NCBI RefSeq assembly: GCF_030272615.1
Contig: NC_081406.1
Span: forward strand, 471,626,400-471,690,399
Direction of reading: 5' to 3'
From: Cryptomeria japonica
Lineage: Eukaryota > Streptophyta > Pinopsida > Cupressales > Cupressaceae
DNA: 64,000 nucleotides
The stretch's first letter is position 1, and each line of letters begins with the position of its first letter. The position numbers and the translations under genes are program-made. Below the pieces are notes generated by a model. The model had not been told where the DNA came from. It searched no databases and was given only the letters and a program-made list of their open reading frames with translations. This document shows positions 21,013-32,354 of this stretch, piece after piece.

Positions 21013-24000
21013 TCAATCAAGAAGACCAACAGAAACTGATGAAGAAATCAGCTTCTCCTGTGGAACTGCCTTTGTGAACATATCAGCAGGATTCTCACTT
21101 GTGTGAATCTTCTCAAGCCGTAACTGACCCTCCTCCAAAATAGTCCGGATGAAGTGGTACCTGAGTTGAATGTGCTTTGTCCTTGAATGAAAAGCAGAGT
21201 TCTTCGCAAGATGAATGGCACTCTGGCTATCAGTATACAATGGGCTATCCTCTTGTGTCTGACCCAATTCCTTCAGAAAACATTGCAACCAAATCATCTC
21301 TTTGCTGGCTTCTGTAGCAGCAACATACTCAGCTTCAGTGGTTGAAAGTGCAACAACCTTTTGCAGCCTAGAAATCCAACTGACTGCAGTTCCCCCTATA
21401 GTAAAAACATACCCTGTAGTACTCCTCCATGAATCAATATCACCCGCTAGATCAAAGTCAACAAATCCACTTAGAGCAGCATTAGATCCTTTGAAACATA
21501 ATGCCTTCGTAGTAGTTCCTTTCAAATACCGAAGAATCCATTTCACAGCATTCCAATGTTCCATACCCGGATTACTCATAAACCTGCTCACAACTCCCAC
21601 TGCATGTGCAATATCTGGCCTTGTGCATACCATTGCATACATCAGACTGCCAACAGCTGATGAATACGGGATGTTAGACATTTTATTAACCTCTTCCTGT
21701 GCCTTTGGACACATCTCCTTAGTCAATTTGAAATGACTAGCCAAAGGTGTACTAACTACTTTTGCATCCTGCATGTTAAATCTTTTCAACACCTTCTTTA
21801 TATACTCACTTTGGGACAAATTCAAGGTTCTATTTTTCCTGTCCCGTGTAATCCTCATACCGAGAATTTGCTTAGCTATACCCAAATCCTTCATAGCAAA
21901 TGACCTGGCTAATTTCTGTTTAAGATCATTTATATGTTGGATGTTAGACCCAACAACAAGCATGTCATCAACATAAAACAACAGGATAATATAACTGCCA
22001 TTATCAAATCTCTTAAAATATACACAATGATCAGAATGACATCTATGATAATCGTGTTCAGCCATGAAACTATCAAATTTTAAATACCATTGTCGGGGTG
22101 CTTGCTCTAGGCCATACAGACTTTTCTTCAACCTGCACACCAAGTTCTCCTTACCTTTGACCTCATATCCCTGTGGTTGCAACATGTAAATTTCCTCCTC
22201 CAAATCTCCATGGAGAAAAGATGTTTTGACATCTAATTGTTCAAGATGTAAATCATCTGCAGCCACAAGACTAAGTACAGTTCTAATTGAAGTCATTTTT
22301 ACAACTGGAGAAAATATTTCATCATAATCTATACCCTTTTTCTGTGCAAAACCTTTTACCACAAGTCTGGCCTTATATCTTTTCTGACCTCCTTCCTCCT
22401 CCTTCAGCCGATAGACCCATTTGTTAGGCAAGGCTCTTTTTTCTGCAGGTAAAGGGACTAAGTCCCAAGTCTTATTTTTCATCAAGGAGTCCATCTCCTC
22501 TTTCATGCCTAGTTGCCATTGTTGTTTGGCATCCACCTGCATTGCTTCTTCATATTCTTCTGGTTCACCAGAATCCGTTAATAAAATAGAATACAAAGAA
22601 GGAGAAAATCTTTCAGGGGGTCTACTTGTCCTCGTAGAACGTTTAACACTTGCAGGAGTTTGTGGGACAATCTGTTGTTGCTGAGCATTAGGTACCTGTG
22701 GCATTTCATTTTCAGGAATCTCATCCAACACCACATATTCTTGTTTGTCCTGTTCATGCTTCTTTTCCTGCATCTATTCTTTATACATAACCTTCTCATT
22801 GAATATAACATCTCTACTTCTAATTATTTTCTTATTTTCAAAATCCCATAACCGATAGCCATATTCATCTATCCCATATCCAATGAAGGTACATTTCTGA
22901 GATTTAGTATCAAGTTTGGTTATGTTTTCTTTATCAACATGGACAAAAGCTTCGCAACCAAAAGTTTTTAGAAAAGAATAATTTACCTTTTTACCAGTCC
23001 ATGCCTCCTCTAGAATACCACCATCCAAAGGGGTTGAAGGTCCTCTATTTATCAAATAGACAGCAGTATGTACAACATCTACCCAAAAATGTAAGGGCAA
23101 TCCAGCATGCAATCTCATGCTCCTCGCACGTTCCATGATGGTCCTATTCATTCTCTCTGACACACCATTTTCCTGTGGAGTTCTTGGAACTGTCTTCTGC
23201 TTTCGAATCCCATTTAAAGAACAGTAATCTTCAAATGCTTTGCTGCAATACTCACCTCCATTATCCGATCTGAGACACTTCAACTTTTTTCCTGTCTCAT
23301 TCTCAACTAGAGCTTTCCATTTCTTAAAAGTTTCAAAAACATCTGATTTTTGTTTTAGGAAATATACCCATGTTTTTCTGGTTGAGTCATCAATAAAAAT
23401 AACATAGTAACAAGAGCCACCAAGAGATGATACCTGAGCCGGTCCCCATACATCTGAATGTACAAGCTCTAACTTCTCACTCTTCTTCTCTTTCCCAACC
23501 TTGAGAAATCTGACTCTTTTCTGTTTACCATAAACATAGTTTTCACAGAACTCTAAATCAACCTTCTTTAGTCCTGGCAATAGATTTTTGGAGTGAAGGA
23601 TTTTCATCCCTTTCTCACTCATGTGCCCAAGCCTATGGTGCCACATTATCGAATTTGTTCTTGCAACATTTATTGTTGTTATCCCTGCAATAACTTTATC
23701 TGTAGCAGCTAAGGTAGAGTAAGTGTTATCAGTACACAGATATAATGTGCCTACCTTCGCACCTTTAGCTACTACTAACGATCCTTTAGTGACCTTCCAC
23801 ATATTGTCTGAGAAGGTAACTATGCAACCTTCACTACCTAGTTGCCGTGCAGAAATTAAATTTCTTCTTAAATTAGGAACATGTCTTACCTCCTGCAGAA
23901 ACCGGTCATTACCATTCTGCAACTTGATCTTTATCTTTCCTTTTCCAACAATTTGACAAGGCTCATCATCACCCAAATATACCTGTCCAAAATCACCTTG

Positions 24001-24939
24001 AACATAATCTAGAAAATATTTTCTATGGGGTGTAGCATGAAATGAAGCCTCAGAATCTATTACCCAGGAATCATTAACATTATCCAAACATAAGATTAAA
24101 GTATCTTGTAAAGTATTACTTGCAATATTAGCTTCCTTATTGTCATTTTCATTTTTGTCTCCTTCTTTGTTTTTCCGAGACCAACAGTCTTTCTTTAGAT
24201 GACCAGGCTTTCCGCAGTACCAGCAATCTTTCTTTCCTCTAGATTGAGAGCATCCTTTCTTTGACTTCCCTCGTGACTTCTCATTCCCAGGGCCTTTTCC
24301 TCTTTCCTTTGATCTTCCTCTGTTCTCCACATTCAAAACACTACCCGATGATGTTGGAGTCTCACCTGTGCTTTTCCTTCGCATTTCCTCGCTTAGGATA
24401 ACACAAACAATATCATCAAATACCAAAGTATTTTTACCAGAGACAGAGTTGTTTACAGTCATAACCAAGCTATTCCAGCTTTCTGGCAAAGAACATAAAA
24501 TCAAGAGAGCCCTAACCTCTTCTGCAAAGGTAATTTTTACCAAAGATAATTGACTGGTAATTGTATTAAATTCATTTAAGTGCTCCGCTACAGATCCTCC
24601 CTCCCTCATTTTCAAATTAAACAAACGCTTCATAAGAAATACCTTATTAGAAGCCGAGGGTTTCTCATACAGCTTAGCCAATGTTGCCATCAAATCTACA
24701 GTCATTTTTGCTTCTGTTATATTGAATGCTACAGACGACGCAAGGCACAATCGAATGGATCCCAGTGCCTTTCTATCTAAAATGTCCCACTCTTCATCTG
24801 ATATTGTGGTCAGTTTCTTTGCCTTTCCTTCCAATGGCCGCCACAAATCCTTTTGATACAGGTAATCCTCCGTCTGCATTTTTCATAACTGATAATTCTG
24901 GCCATTAAACTTTTCGACCTTGAATTTGGAATCCTCCAT
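21013..24939 (-). pseudogene. gag-pol: Copia gag-pol polyprotein, two nonsense codons
   Basis: Starts at ATG 24939 (MEDSKFKVEKF). A TGA at 24885-24883 stands where this family has Trp (QL-stop-KMQ), and a TAG at 22776-22774 breaks it before MQEKKHEQ; both are in frame. From the Met at 24879: gag about 1-215, zinc knuckle CWYCGKPGHLKKDC about 219-232, protease DSEAS near 275 (normally DSGAS), integrase HHRLGH near 414 and CENY near 445 (second Cys of the zinc site lost), then DVWGP, DNGGEY and PQENGVSER. The second part has RT with YVDDMLVVG, RNase H with STTEAEYVA, and the tail ADMFTKAVP. Four independent lesions make it inactive though most of the frame is intact. Confidence 0.95.
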
Positions 24940-24982
24940 TGCTCCCACTCAAATCTGAAAGTCCTGCCAATTTACAGAAAAC

Positions 24983-24999
24983 CTCGCTCTGATACCAAT
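24983..24999 (-). promoter_or_regulatory. Copia primer binding site
   Basis: Minus strand reads TTGGTATCAGAGCGAGG just after the 5' LTR end CCTAACA. TGGTATCAGAGC is complementary to the initiator tRNA-Met 3' end, the usual plant copia primer. Confidence 0.88.
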
Positions 25000-25378
25000 T
25001 GTTAGGGTTTCAAGCAGATCCGAAGCAAATATGAACTAACAATTATATGCAGATTTAAATACAAAAGATAAAGAAATAAAACAGGACACAGATAACACAA
25101 AGATTTAATGTGGTTCACCCAGAATGGGTTACGTCCACCATACACAACCGTCCAATCTTTCTTATTATCCAGCAAAAACAGTACATCAATTTTACAATGC
25201 CTTAAGCATCCCAGCCGCTTATAACATGCGTTTTTAGGGCAACAAACAAAGTCGGCCTTTTTTAGGGTTTTATTACAATGTCGGCGAAGATACGTGCTGA
25301 GTGTACAGTACTTTGCTGATCAGTCGCCACATTTCAACAATCTGCCACTTGGAGACTGATCAGGCTCCACACCGAACA
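25000..25378 (-). repeat. Copia 5' LTR, 379 bp full length
   Basis: On the minus strand begins TGTTCGGTG and ends CCTAACA. Followed on the plus strand by GACCT, the right target duplication (25379-25383). Confidence 0.93.
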
Positions 25379-25383
25379 GACCT

Positions 25384-26317
25384 GAGAGAAAAAATGGCTA
25401 AAAACAGTAAAAAAAAATGATGAGGAAAGAGCCAGTTTTAAATTTTTTTACAAAAGTTATGAGTTTGCTGCTACCAAAATAAGAAAATTATAGGACCTAT
25501 TGGATCATGAGAAGGAAAAAGAAAAACATTTGGAAAAGGAAGTAGAGGAAGAAATAAAAAAATGTGCACAAATGAAAGAAGACCTGCACAATGCAAATGA
25601 TAAAATTAAAACTTTGGAGGATAGATTGAAAGATAATATGAAAAATACAACGAAGTATATACAAGAAAAAATTTGGGGGCAAATAATGCAGAGGAGTGAC
25701 AAGTTGTGTGAATGGTTTGAATTGAATGAAAGTCTGAGATTAATTTATATGAAAATCAAAGGGCACATTGAGAAGAGCATACATGTTTATTCAAAAGAGG
25801 ATATGGCAAACAAATTTTGCAAGTAGTATACAGTCCCAGTGACAACTATTTGGCATCCAAGGGAATTAAGAGCCGCATTGATGCCACAGTTAAGACATCA
25901 TCTATCCTTCAAAAATGCCAAAAAATAAGGGAAACATCAGAAGTTATGGATAAATGTGGCAAAAAGATATTGAAGTTGCAAGAAAAGACAACTACTTTGA
26001 TTAAACTTGGTTTACTTAAGACCATTGACCCATCAAATAAATTCATTGGAAAAGAAGCTTACAAAAAATACATGGAGATTAAAATGAAGTTTGATTTAGA
26101 CTTGCTTCCTAGGAACACAACTCCCCAAAGCTTTCTGGAATTCATCCAACCATTTACAACTCTGAATGCGGTATTGGGTGAAACAATGATGTCAAGTCAC
26201 TCTTCTAAATATGGATTGTTGACGAAGTTGTATTTGACTTTCCATAGTTTAAAGAATATTGATGTTCCATCAGATGAAGAGTGGAGCACCCTACAAAAAC
26301 TAGCACATAAATCTTAA
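25384..26317 (+). pseudogene. Cargo ORF, C-terminal coiled-coil part
   Basis: Resumes after the copia element. From about 25500 a highly charged heptad-like stretch (KEKHLEKEVEEEIKKCAQMK) fits a continuation of the coiled coil that ends the middle part. A frameshift near 25825 moves the frame to 25817-26317, giving a compact C-terminal domain with Asp-Pro-Ser and Leu/Phe clusters (SFLEFIQPFTTLNAVLGE) and the terminus LAHKS before TAA. With the other two parts the ancestral product would be about 1350 residues. No enzyme motif; possibly structural, function unknown. Confidence 0.6.
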
Positions 26318-27060
26318 GAATCATAGTATTTATTGCACAATTTTTTGCTTTTACTCTTATTTTCAAGGTTTTATGTTTTTCTGTTTGGAATTTGACATCA
26401 CTTGAAATAACTCTGTTTTATGAATAGGAAAAAGCCAACACTCGCTATTGCTAATCCAGCCTATGAATCTATGGTGCACAGTGCAAACCTTCAACCTATA
26501 AATTTGTATTCTCAAATTCTCCCAAGTTTTAACATTTTTGCATTTCTCCATTTCTGATTACTAGGTTTTGGGCACTGCTATTATCTATATTTAATTTTGA
26601 ACTCTGTTTTTTGAACATGAGACATCAAACATGTAGCAGTTGTTAAATTTCTTATCTAGCGTGTGATGACCATATAAATTTGTGCTGAGTTTGTGATTTT
26701 GATGTTGAATCTTCACATGTTGCAAATCGACTTGAAGCTATTGTTGTTGCTCCCTTGTTTCTATAAAAGGAAATTCAAGGTCATTTGCAAAGGGTTCTGA
26801 AACTTTGTACTGACTTTTGCATGGAGAATCACACAAAGTGGTGTATTGAATGAATTGTATCATATGGCTATATTTTGAAAGAATTAATGAAAATTTGAGT
26901 TCTCAAACATGTCTAAATAAATATCTCTGTATCAATAAACACATTATGGTCTTTTGTTATGCTATATTAAATCTGGAAATAGAAAGTTGAAAAATAAAAT
27001 TACAAATCAATATTAAATTCTAATTTCAAAAAGTTGATAGACTCATAAAATATCATCAAG
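26318..27060 (+). promoter_or_regulatory. LTR-like module downstream of cargo ORF
   Basis: TATA box TATAAAAGG at 26762-26770 within text matching the module at 5731-5790. Downstream is GAATTAATGAAAATTTGAG, a type of text common in the R region of plant LTRs. I see no protein in this interval and could not fix clear TG...CA borders. Confidence 0.35.
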
Positions 27061-27134
27061 TTATCAACCATAATAATATGATTTTGTAATATGAATGATA
27101 AGATACAGTTATAAGATTAATAAATACCAATCTC

Positions 27135-29846
27135 TTATAGTTGCCATTCATCCTCATCAAATTTAGAGCTTTCTTCATTCTTTTTTGTGTTTTCTTCACT
27201 CTGAGTCTGCATACCTTTGTTGAGCTGCATCTCAATGCTACCAGTAGGTCCAGTACATGAGTCAATAGTCCCACTAGCAGTGGCATTTTGGTTTGAAGTG
27301 TTTCCCAAACCTCTTCTTTCACATTTGGACCTCCAGATTTGCAGTGCCCTATCGTAAGGAAAAGTGTGGACATCATACCTAGATGTATAGAGACTCAAGC
27401 AATTTTCCAAATTTTTGTCTAGTTTGTTTCTTAGCTTAGATTTTAGGAACCCCAAAGCACTGAAAACTCTCTCATCTTCCACCGAACCCAATATCATGGT
27501 AAGACATAAATCAACAAGCTTCAAATATTCTAGCATTGAATCACGCAACACTGCATTCTCAACTATATATTTCCAAAGCCTTGTTACTGATCCCTCTTCA
27601 TGGGGGTTCTCCATTGTGCCATATTGTTCCTTCATAGTGTATGCAAAACGAGATGATTTCTCTCTAAGACAAGTTTCATCTAATATTCCATTTATAGTTA
27701 CTCCATTAAATTCTTTGGATATGCAAAATTGTTTTCTCAAAGTCAGTAGCTTACTTCAAAAATCAACTGCACTGTTGAGGCTCCAATATTGAGGAAACAC
27801 AATAGACATGGCTTCGAGTAGGTTGTCAGGAGGGAATCTGCTTCTAATTTGTGAGGAAAGATCATAGGAAATTTTTTCACAGAAGTAGTTACAAACTCAA
27901 CAATCTTGTCGAAATCTTCCCTTGTAACTCTTGCTAGTTGCTTCCTGGGGCGCTTTCTTGGTTCCTCAGGGTCGACCGTGGCATAGAAGTGCAATGGTAT
28001 CTCAACTCCCCGTACATTGGCACATACCTCCCCATTTGCACCGATTTGTAAAAAGTCATCACGATTGTTCAAATCTGTGAGTGTCTGCCACTTAACAAAT
28101 TTTTCATCAGATAGCGTTGGTTGATTTCGATAGAGATTGTCAAGGGTCATGCATGTCATCTTACGCAACGTAGCATATTCTGCAATATACAGAGCTCTTT
28201 TTTGGGAAACCTTCATAATATTCCTCATTTCCTCTAGCATGGACAGAAGAGCTACTAAAGTTAAGAGTGTCTCTAGATTACTTAACCTCCGAAGAAGGTC
28301 AGGAAATTTTGGTTGATCTGATTCGTCACGAGTTGTGTGAAATAGTCCAATCAAGGTTGAATATTTTTAAAAAAATTGATGCGCTGAACCATCCAAAGAG
28401 ATCCATCTGGTATCATTATCCTTGAGAAGCTTGTTCCCATCAGTTATTCCATCAACAAAGTGTTGAAATTCCATAAATCGCTTGGGACTTCGACAAAAGT
28501 GTGAGTAGAGCTCTCTAATTAAAATTTCAATTTTTTTTTACCGAAGCATACTTGCTCACAATTCCAAAAGCTAGATTCATTCTGTGAACCATATAATGAA
28601 TTGCAGTAATGTACTGTGCAAATGAAGTTTCAATCTTTGCACAAAGACCGTTCCTGTGACCTTGCATTACTGAAGCTCCATCTGCTCCAACACACACCAA
28701 TTTTTCGGCAACCGTCATGTAATCCATACCTCCATATTCAATTAAACTTCTCTTTACTAGTTGAAATAAATTTTCCGCTATCACACTCCTTGAATTTAGC
28801 AACAGCTAGTAGATGAGGTTGGCAGGAATGATTCTGTATAGTATAAACATGCATGCATACCCATGAAGTATTGTCTACTGCCGTAACTTCGTCTAAAGAA
28901 AAATAAAGTTTTACTCTCTTATTTTTTCCTTTACATCTTCTTTTTCAACCTCAGCAAGACAACTTGCCCATTCCCATCCACTATTTACTAACTAGTGTCT
29001 ATTAGGACACTTAGGAACTTTCAAAAAGTCTAATAAACCACTAATTGATGGGAAATTTGTCATAGCACACCCTCTACTCAAAATATAAAAAGTAACGCTT
29101 AACTAAACAACTTTTCCCAGTTGTTCTATTTGCATTACTTTTCTAAAAATAGCTTCAATAGAACCTTTAACTTCAATAGGCTTCGTTTGTATTTTTTCAT
29201 GAAAATAATACTCTTTGACATTCCTCACATGCTTACATTCCTCCTTTTTTTTCCATCTTATCACTGATTTTCAACTTCGTCTATCATTTGTTTTTTCATA
29301 AACTTTACCCATATACTTTTCTATGGTGTCAAATTTTAGCTACAACCTAATTTCCTTGTTATGTTTCAAACTGCAAATCTTACACCTGCATTCTATTGGA
29401 GGCTCGCCTTCAATTGGATTCTCCACTGGTTCAATGAATGGATAATTTGATGCCCAATTAATTTGGAAATTCCTCACTGATATATCCCACTCCCAATCCT
29501 TTTTTGATTGTGGTTGATCCTTTTTTGATCTGCCTTTTCTTTTCCCCTTTTGTGCATTATCATCAATGACATTATCACCCAAGTTGATTATATCATTCCG
29601 GCTAACTTGGGCATCGACCAATTAATCTTCTTAAAGATCATCTTGATCTGAGATATCAGGTTTGCCGCTGTCTCCAACATGCGGTGTAGGTTGTGAATTT
29701 TGTACTTGTACTTGTGATGATGTACCTTCCCGATTTTCACCACAATCTTTTCCAAAGCCAAAGTACGAAGACAACGTTCTTCTTTTTGTTGGCCTCTCAT
29801 GGTCTTCCCCACATTTAGGTTTCCTACCCTCCTTCTTGTTTGACAT
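27135..29846 (-). pseudogene. hAT transposase, broken
   Basis: Transposase that would cut and join the ends of the surrounding element. From ATG 29846 (MSNKKEGRKPK): a Ser/Thr-rich N terminus with TLSSYFGF; a zinc finger of TTF/BED type around WEWDISVRNF...CRCKICSLKHNK; first catalytic Asp in SLDEVTAVDNTSW (about 28890); second in VGADGASVMQGHRNG (about 28690); NDTRWISLDG (about 28400); and the C-terminal hAT dimerisation motif SVEDERVFSALGFLKSKL (about 27450). Stops at 29633, 29624 and 29340 and frameshifts near 28790, 28370 and 27742 break it. The signature resembles ZNF862/ZMYM6-type hAT proteins. It sits 0.9 kb from the right terminus, as usual for an element's own transposase. Confidence 0.9.
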
Positions 29847-30218
29847 CTCCAACGAAATAAAGGCTGCCAAAAAATATCGATTTGTTGAAGAAGAAATAAT
29901 AGACTATAAAGTATAAGATATGTTTCATTGGCCCTACAACCTACAATCTAGATGTCTGAGGTCTGAATCTCTCAGTTGACCACTTGGCACTGACGGGTCC
30001 CCACTGAATAATAATGAACTCAACAGTGCAAACAAATATAGATAAATTTAGAATAATATTATAACACATCAAAAATATGATCGCTCACCTTTAGGTCACT
30101 AGTAGTCGCCAATGCCGTCAACAACAATGATTTTCCTTGGTCTGAAACTTCGCTATTGATTAGATTTCAGAGTCTAGAACCCTCCAGATTGTGTAGAGAT
30201 AGATCTGATCTTTAAATG

Positions 30219-30226
30219 TATTTATA
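30219..30226 (-). promoter_or_regulatory. Candidate TATA box of the transposase
   Basis: TATAAATA on the minus strand, about 370 bp upstream of the transposase ATG. Plausible by position and sequence only. Confidence 0.4.
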
Positions 30227-30366
30227 CCAATCCTTATATGGCAAATTCCGCGGGAATATTATATGGTATACAAATATTTGGTGAATCTCACGTAACTATA
30301 ACATGACTTATGTAATTTTTGAGGTGATTATGGGTCGTCCAAATAATTGGCAAATACAATATAGTT

Positions 30367-30712
30367 GGCGAAAGTTGGGGTGAATGGAGACACGCATCGG
30401 CAAAATGTTGGGCGAATTGGGTCCTCCTGGCTAACAAATCTTCATATGCCTATAGGTGAATTATGGTCGTCTATTAAGGCAACCTCAGAGAGTGTAGGCG
30501 AAAAAATTAAATTTACTGTGTGTCCACCGTATATTGTATTGGTGAAATCCTCGCATAGAAACATTTAATTACATAACACATACGGCGACCGGGCCGTGAA
30601 TTTGACGGAAATTGATAATGTTCTGGTGACATGGCCACCTCCAGTTGGTACAAAATATCCACCATTTTCCAAGTCGCCGACGTGAAAAATTTGCCACTGG
30701 CGAATATTCGCC
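30367..30712. promoter_or_regulatory. Right subterminal GGCGA motif cluster
   Basis: GGCGA or its complement TCGCC at 30367, 30411, 30497, 30584, 30674, 30699 and 30708. The last two form a perfect 14-bp palindrome GGCGAATATTCGCC three bases inside the terminal repeat. Candidate hAT transposase binding sites, mirroring the left cluster. Confidence 0.6.
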
Positions 30713-30714
30713 AC

Positions 30715-30728
30715 TAAAGTAATCTCTG
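30715..30728 (-). repeat. hAT right terminal inverted repeat
   Basis: Minus strand reads CAGAGATTACTTTA; 12 of 14 bases equal the left end. Confidence 0.85.
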
Positions 30729-30736
30729 GTGTTATG
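30729..30736. repeat. hAT target site duplication, right copy
   Basis: GTGTTATG, identical to 1066-1073. The gypsy LTR text continues from 30737. Confidence 0.9.
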
Positions 30737-32010
30737 CGTTTGTGAAGTTAACTATTAAATCTTAAAGTGTTTAATTAGTTAAATGTGTTTATTACGCATT
30801 CGTAAATAAAAGGGGATTAAATTAAATATGACCCCTTTGTGTGATTAATCAATAAATCAAATTATTTAATTCATATTCTAGAAAGTTGGATTAAATGTTA
30901 TTTTCAAAATTGTGAATTAAATCACTTGAATGCATTTTGGAAAAAAGTTAAATAGAAATTGAAAAAAAAAAAAAAAAACTTCCCTCATTGACTTTTGGTA
31001 ACATAATTTTTAAGTTTTAATTTATTTAGAAAATGAATATTTGGAGAGCAAAGACATTTTTGAATATTAACTTTTTTTTTGGAAATGATTAATTTGGTTA
31101 AAAATAATTTTAACCTAAAATGGATTTTTAGGTCAAAATTTTCTTTATGACCTATATTTTTCATAAAATTGGGAGTTTTTTGGTTGGGATGAATATTTCT
31201 TTGGGGGCATCTTTGTTTGAAGAAATTCTGCTAGATTGCAGGTTGGGCTCTTCTTCAAATTACTTCCTGGATTGCTTTTAGAGGTTGGTTTCTTGGTTAA
31301 TTCTTTTGTTTTTGAAAAAAAATATTTGATTTGAAAGAAATTAGTGTGTGTTTTGAAAAATCATTTAAATTTGTGGAATAAGGAAGAGTAGAAATAATAT
31401 TTGAATTTATATCCTCCTTGATTTTATTTTCATTTGTTCAAAATTGGTTTCAAATTAAAATTGGGTGTGGCAGTGAGTTTTGTTAAAAATTTCATGTGGA
31501 TGCATTCTAATTTTATTATTAAACTGAGAATTGGTGTATGTATGGTAAGATTGGAGTGAGAAATGTTTGAATATTGTTAAAATTCACCCCTATATGCTGG
31601 TAAAATTTGCCCAGTTTTAGTTTTCTAGGACTGGTAGTTAAAATTTTTTTTTGTCATTCTCTTTCATTTTCTCAGAATTTTTTTTGAGGTTTTATGTTTT
31701 TGGAGTCACTCTTTAAAAAAAAAGAAATTATTTTCCCATTATACCTTGTATTGGAGGGGTTTGTTTAAAATAAAATATAAATAGAAAAGTAAATTAAATT
31801 TTAGCCGTTAAAATTTTTTAAACTAAAAAACAATTGAGTTAGTTGTGAATACTCATGAATTTTTTTCGAGTATTCATTTGTCTCTGTAGATGCATTGTTT
31901 TAAAAAAACAATTTATTTAATTTTTGTTTTAAAAAATTAATTACATATCTTAATGTGGTAGTGGGGAGCCCGAAGGCTGGACCCCACCACCACATGGCGA
32001 TCCCCGTGTT

Positions 32011-32140
32011 TTGGGGAGCGCTGTACCAAGTATGGGCAACAATGTTTCCCCTGTTTGGGGAGCGCTGTCCCAAGTATGGGCAACACTGTCTCCCATGCTT
32101 GGGAAGTGCTCAACCCATATGGGTGGGCCCCCCCAAGTGG
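32011..32140 (+). repeat. 44-bp GC-rich minisatellite in gypsy LTR
   Basis: TTGGGGAGCGCTGT begins units at 32011 and 32055, with a decayed third at 32099, period 44. GC-rich island in very AT-rich LTR DNA; ORFs here follow the repeat and are not genes. Confidence 0.85.
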
Positions 32141-32243
32141 GCAACACCTTTAAGGTGCTTAAAAAAGATTTTGAAATAAAGTTTTTATTTATTTATTATT
32201 TTTAATTTTTTTTAAAATTATTTTTTAAATTAATAAATGTTAA

Positions 32244-32354
<111 letters not shown>

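Larger units (their letters stand above)
20659..25378 (-). mobile_element. Ty1/copia retrotransposon (Tork/Tnt1-like)
   Basis: 4720 bp between GACCT duplications, transcribed on the minus strand. The 5' LTR is 25000-25378 and the 3' LTR 20659-20915, with a tRNA-Met primer site and a CCAAGTGGGAGAT polypurine tract next to them. The gag-pol order protease-integrase-RT-RNase H is that of Ty1/copia. Over 257 aligned LTR bases I count 7 differences (about 2.7 percent, six of them transitions), so it is the youngest element measured here. Two nonsense codons and active-site changes make it inactive. Confidence 0.95.
1074..30728. mobile_element. Giant hAT DNA transposon carrying cargo
   Basis: The ends are CAGGGATAACTTTA at 1074-1087 and, inverted, CAGAGATTACTTTA at 30715-30728, matching at 12 of 14 positions with the hAT-type CAGRG start. 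A perfect 8-bp duplication GTGTTATG flanks it. It interrupts a gypsy LTR whose halves resume on both sides. The only transposase remains inside, at 27135-29846 on the minus strand, are hAT-family and lie near the right end. Present length is 29,655 bp; subtracting the nested gypsy and copia elements with one duplication each leaves about 15.2 kb. Autonomous hAT elements are usually about 2.5-5 kb, so the extra DNA (unknown ORF, long cargo ORF, tandem repeats) is exceptional. It no longer encodes an intact transposase. Confidence 0.88.

Noticed and set aside
21302-21736. Plus-strand 144-codon ORF
   Set aside because: Antisense shadow of the copia RT/RNase H on the minus strand.
26740-26810. 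Resemblance to a caulimovirus 35S-type promoter, hinting at an endogenous pararetrovirus
   Set aside because: Only the TATA neighbourhood looks similar. No coat protein, movement protein or pararetroviral RT motif is nearby, and the adjacent ORF is unlike those proteins.
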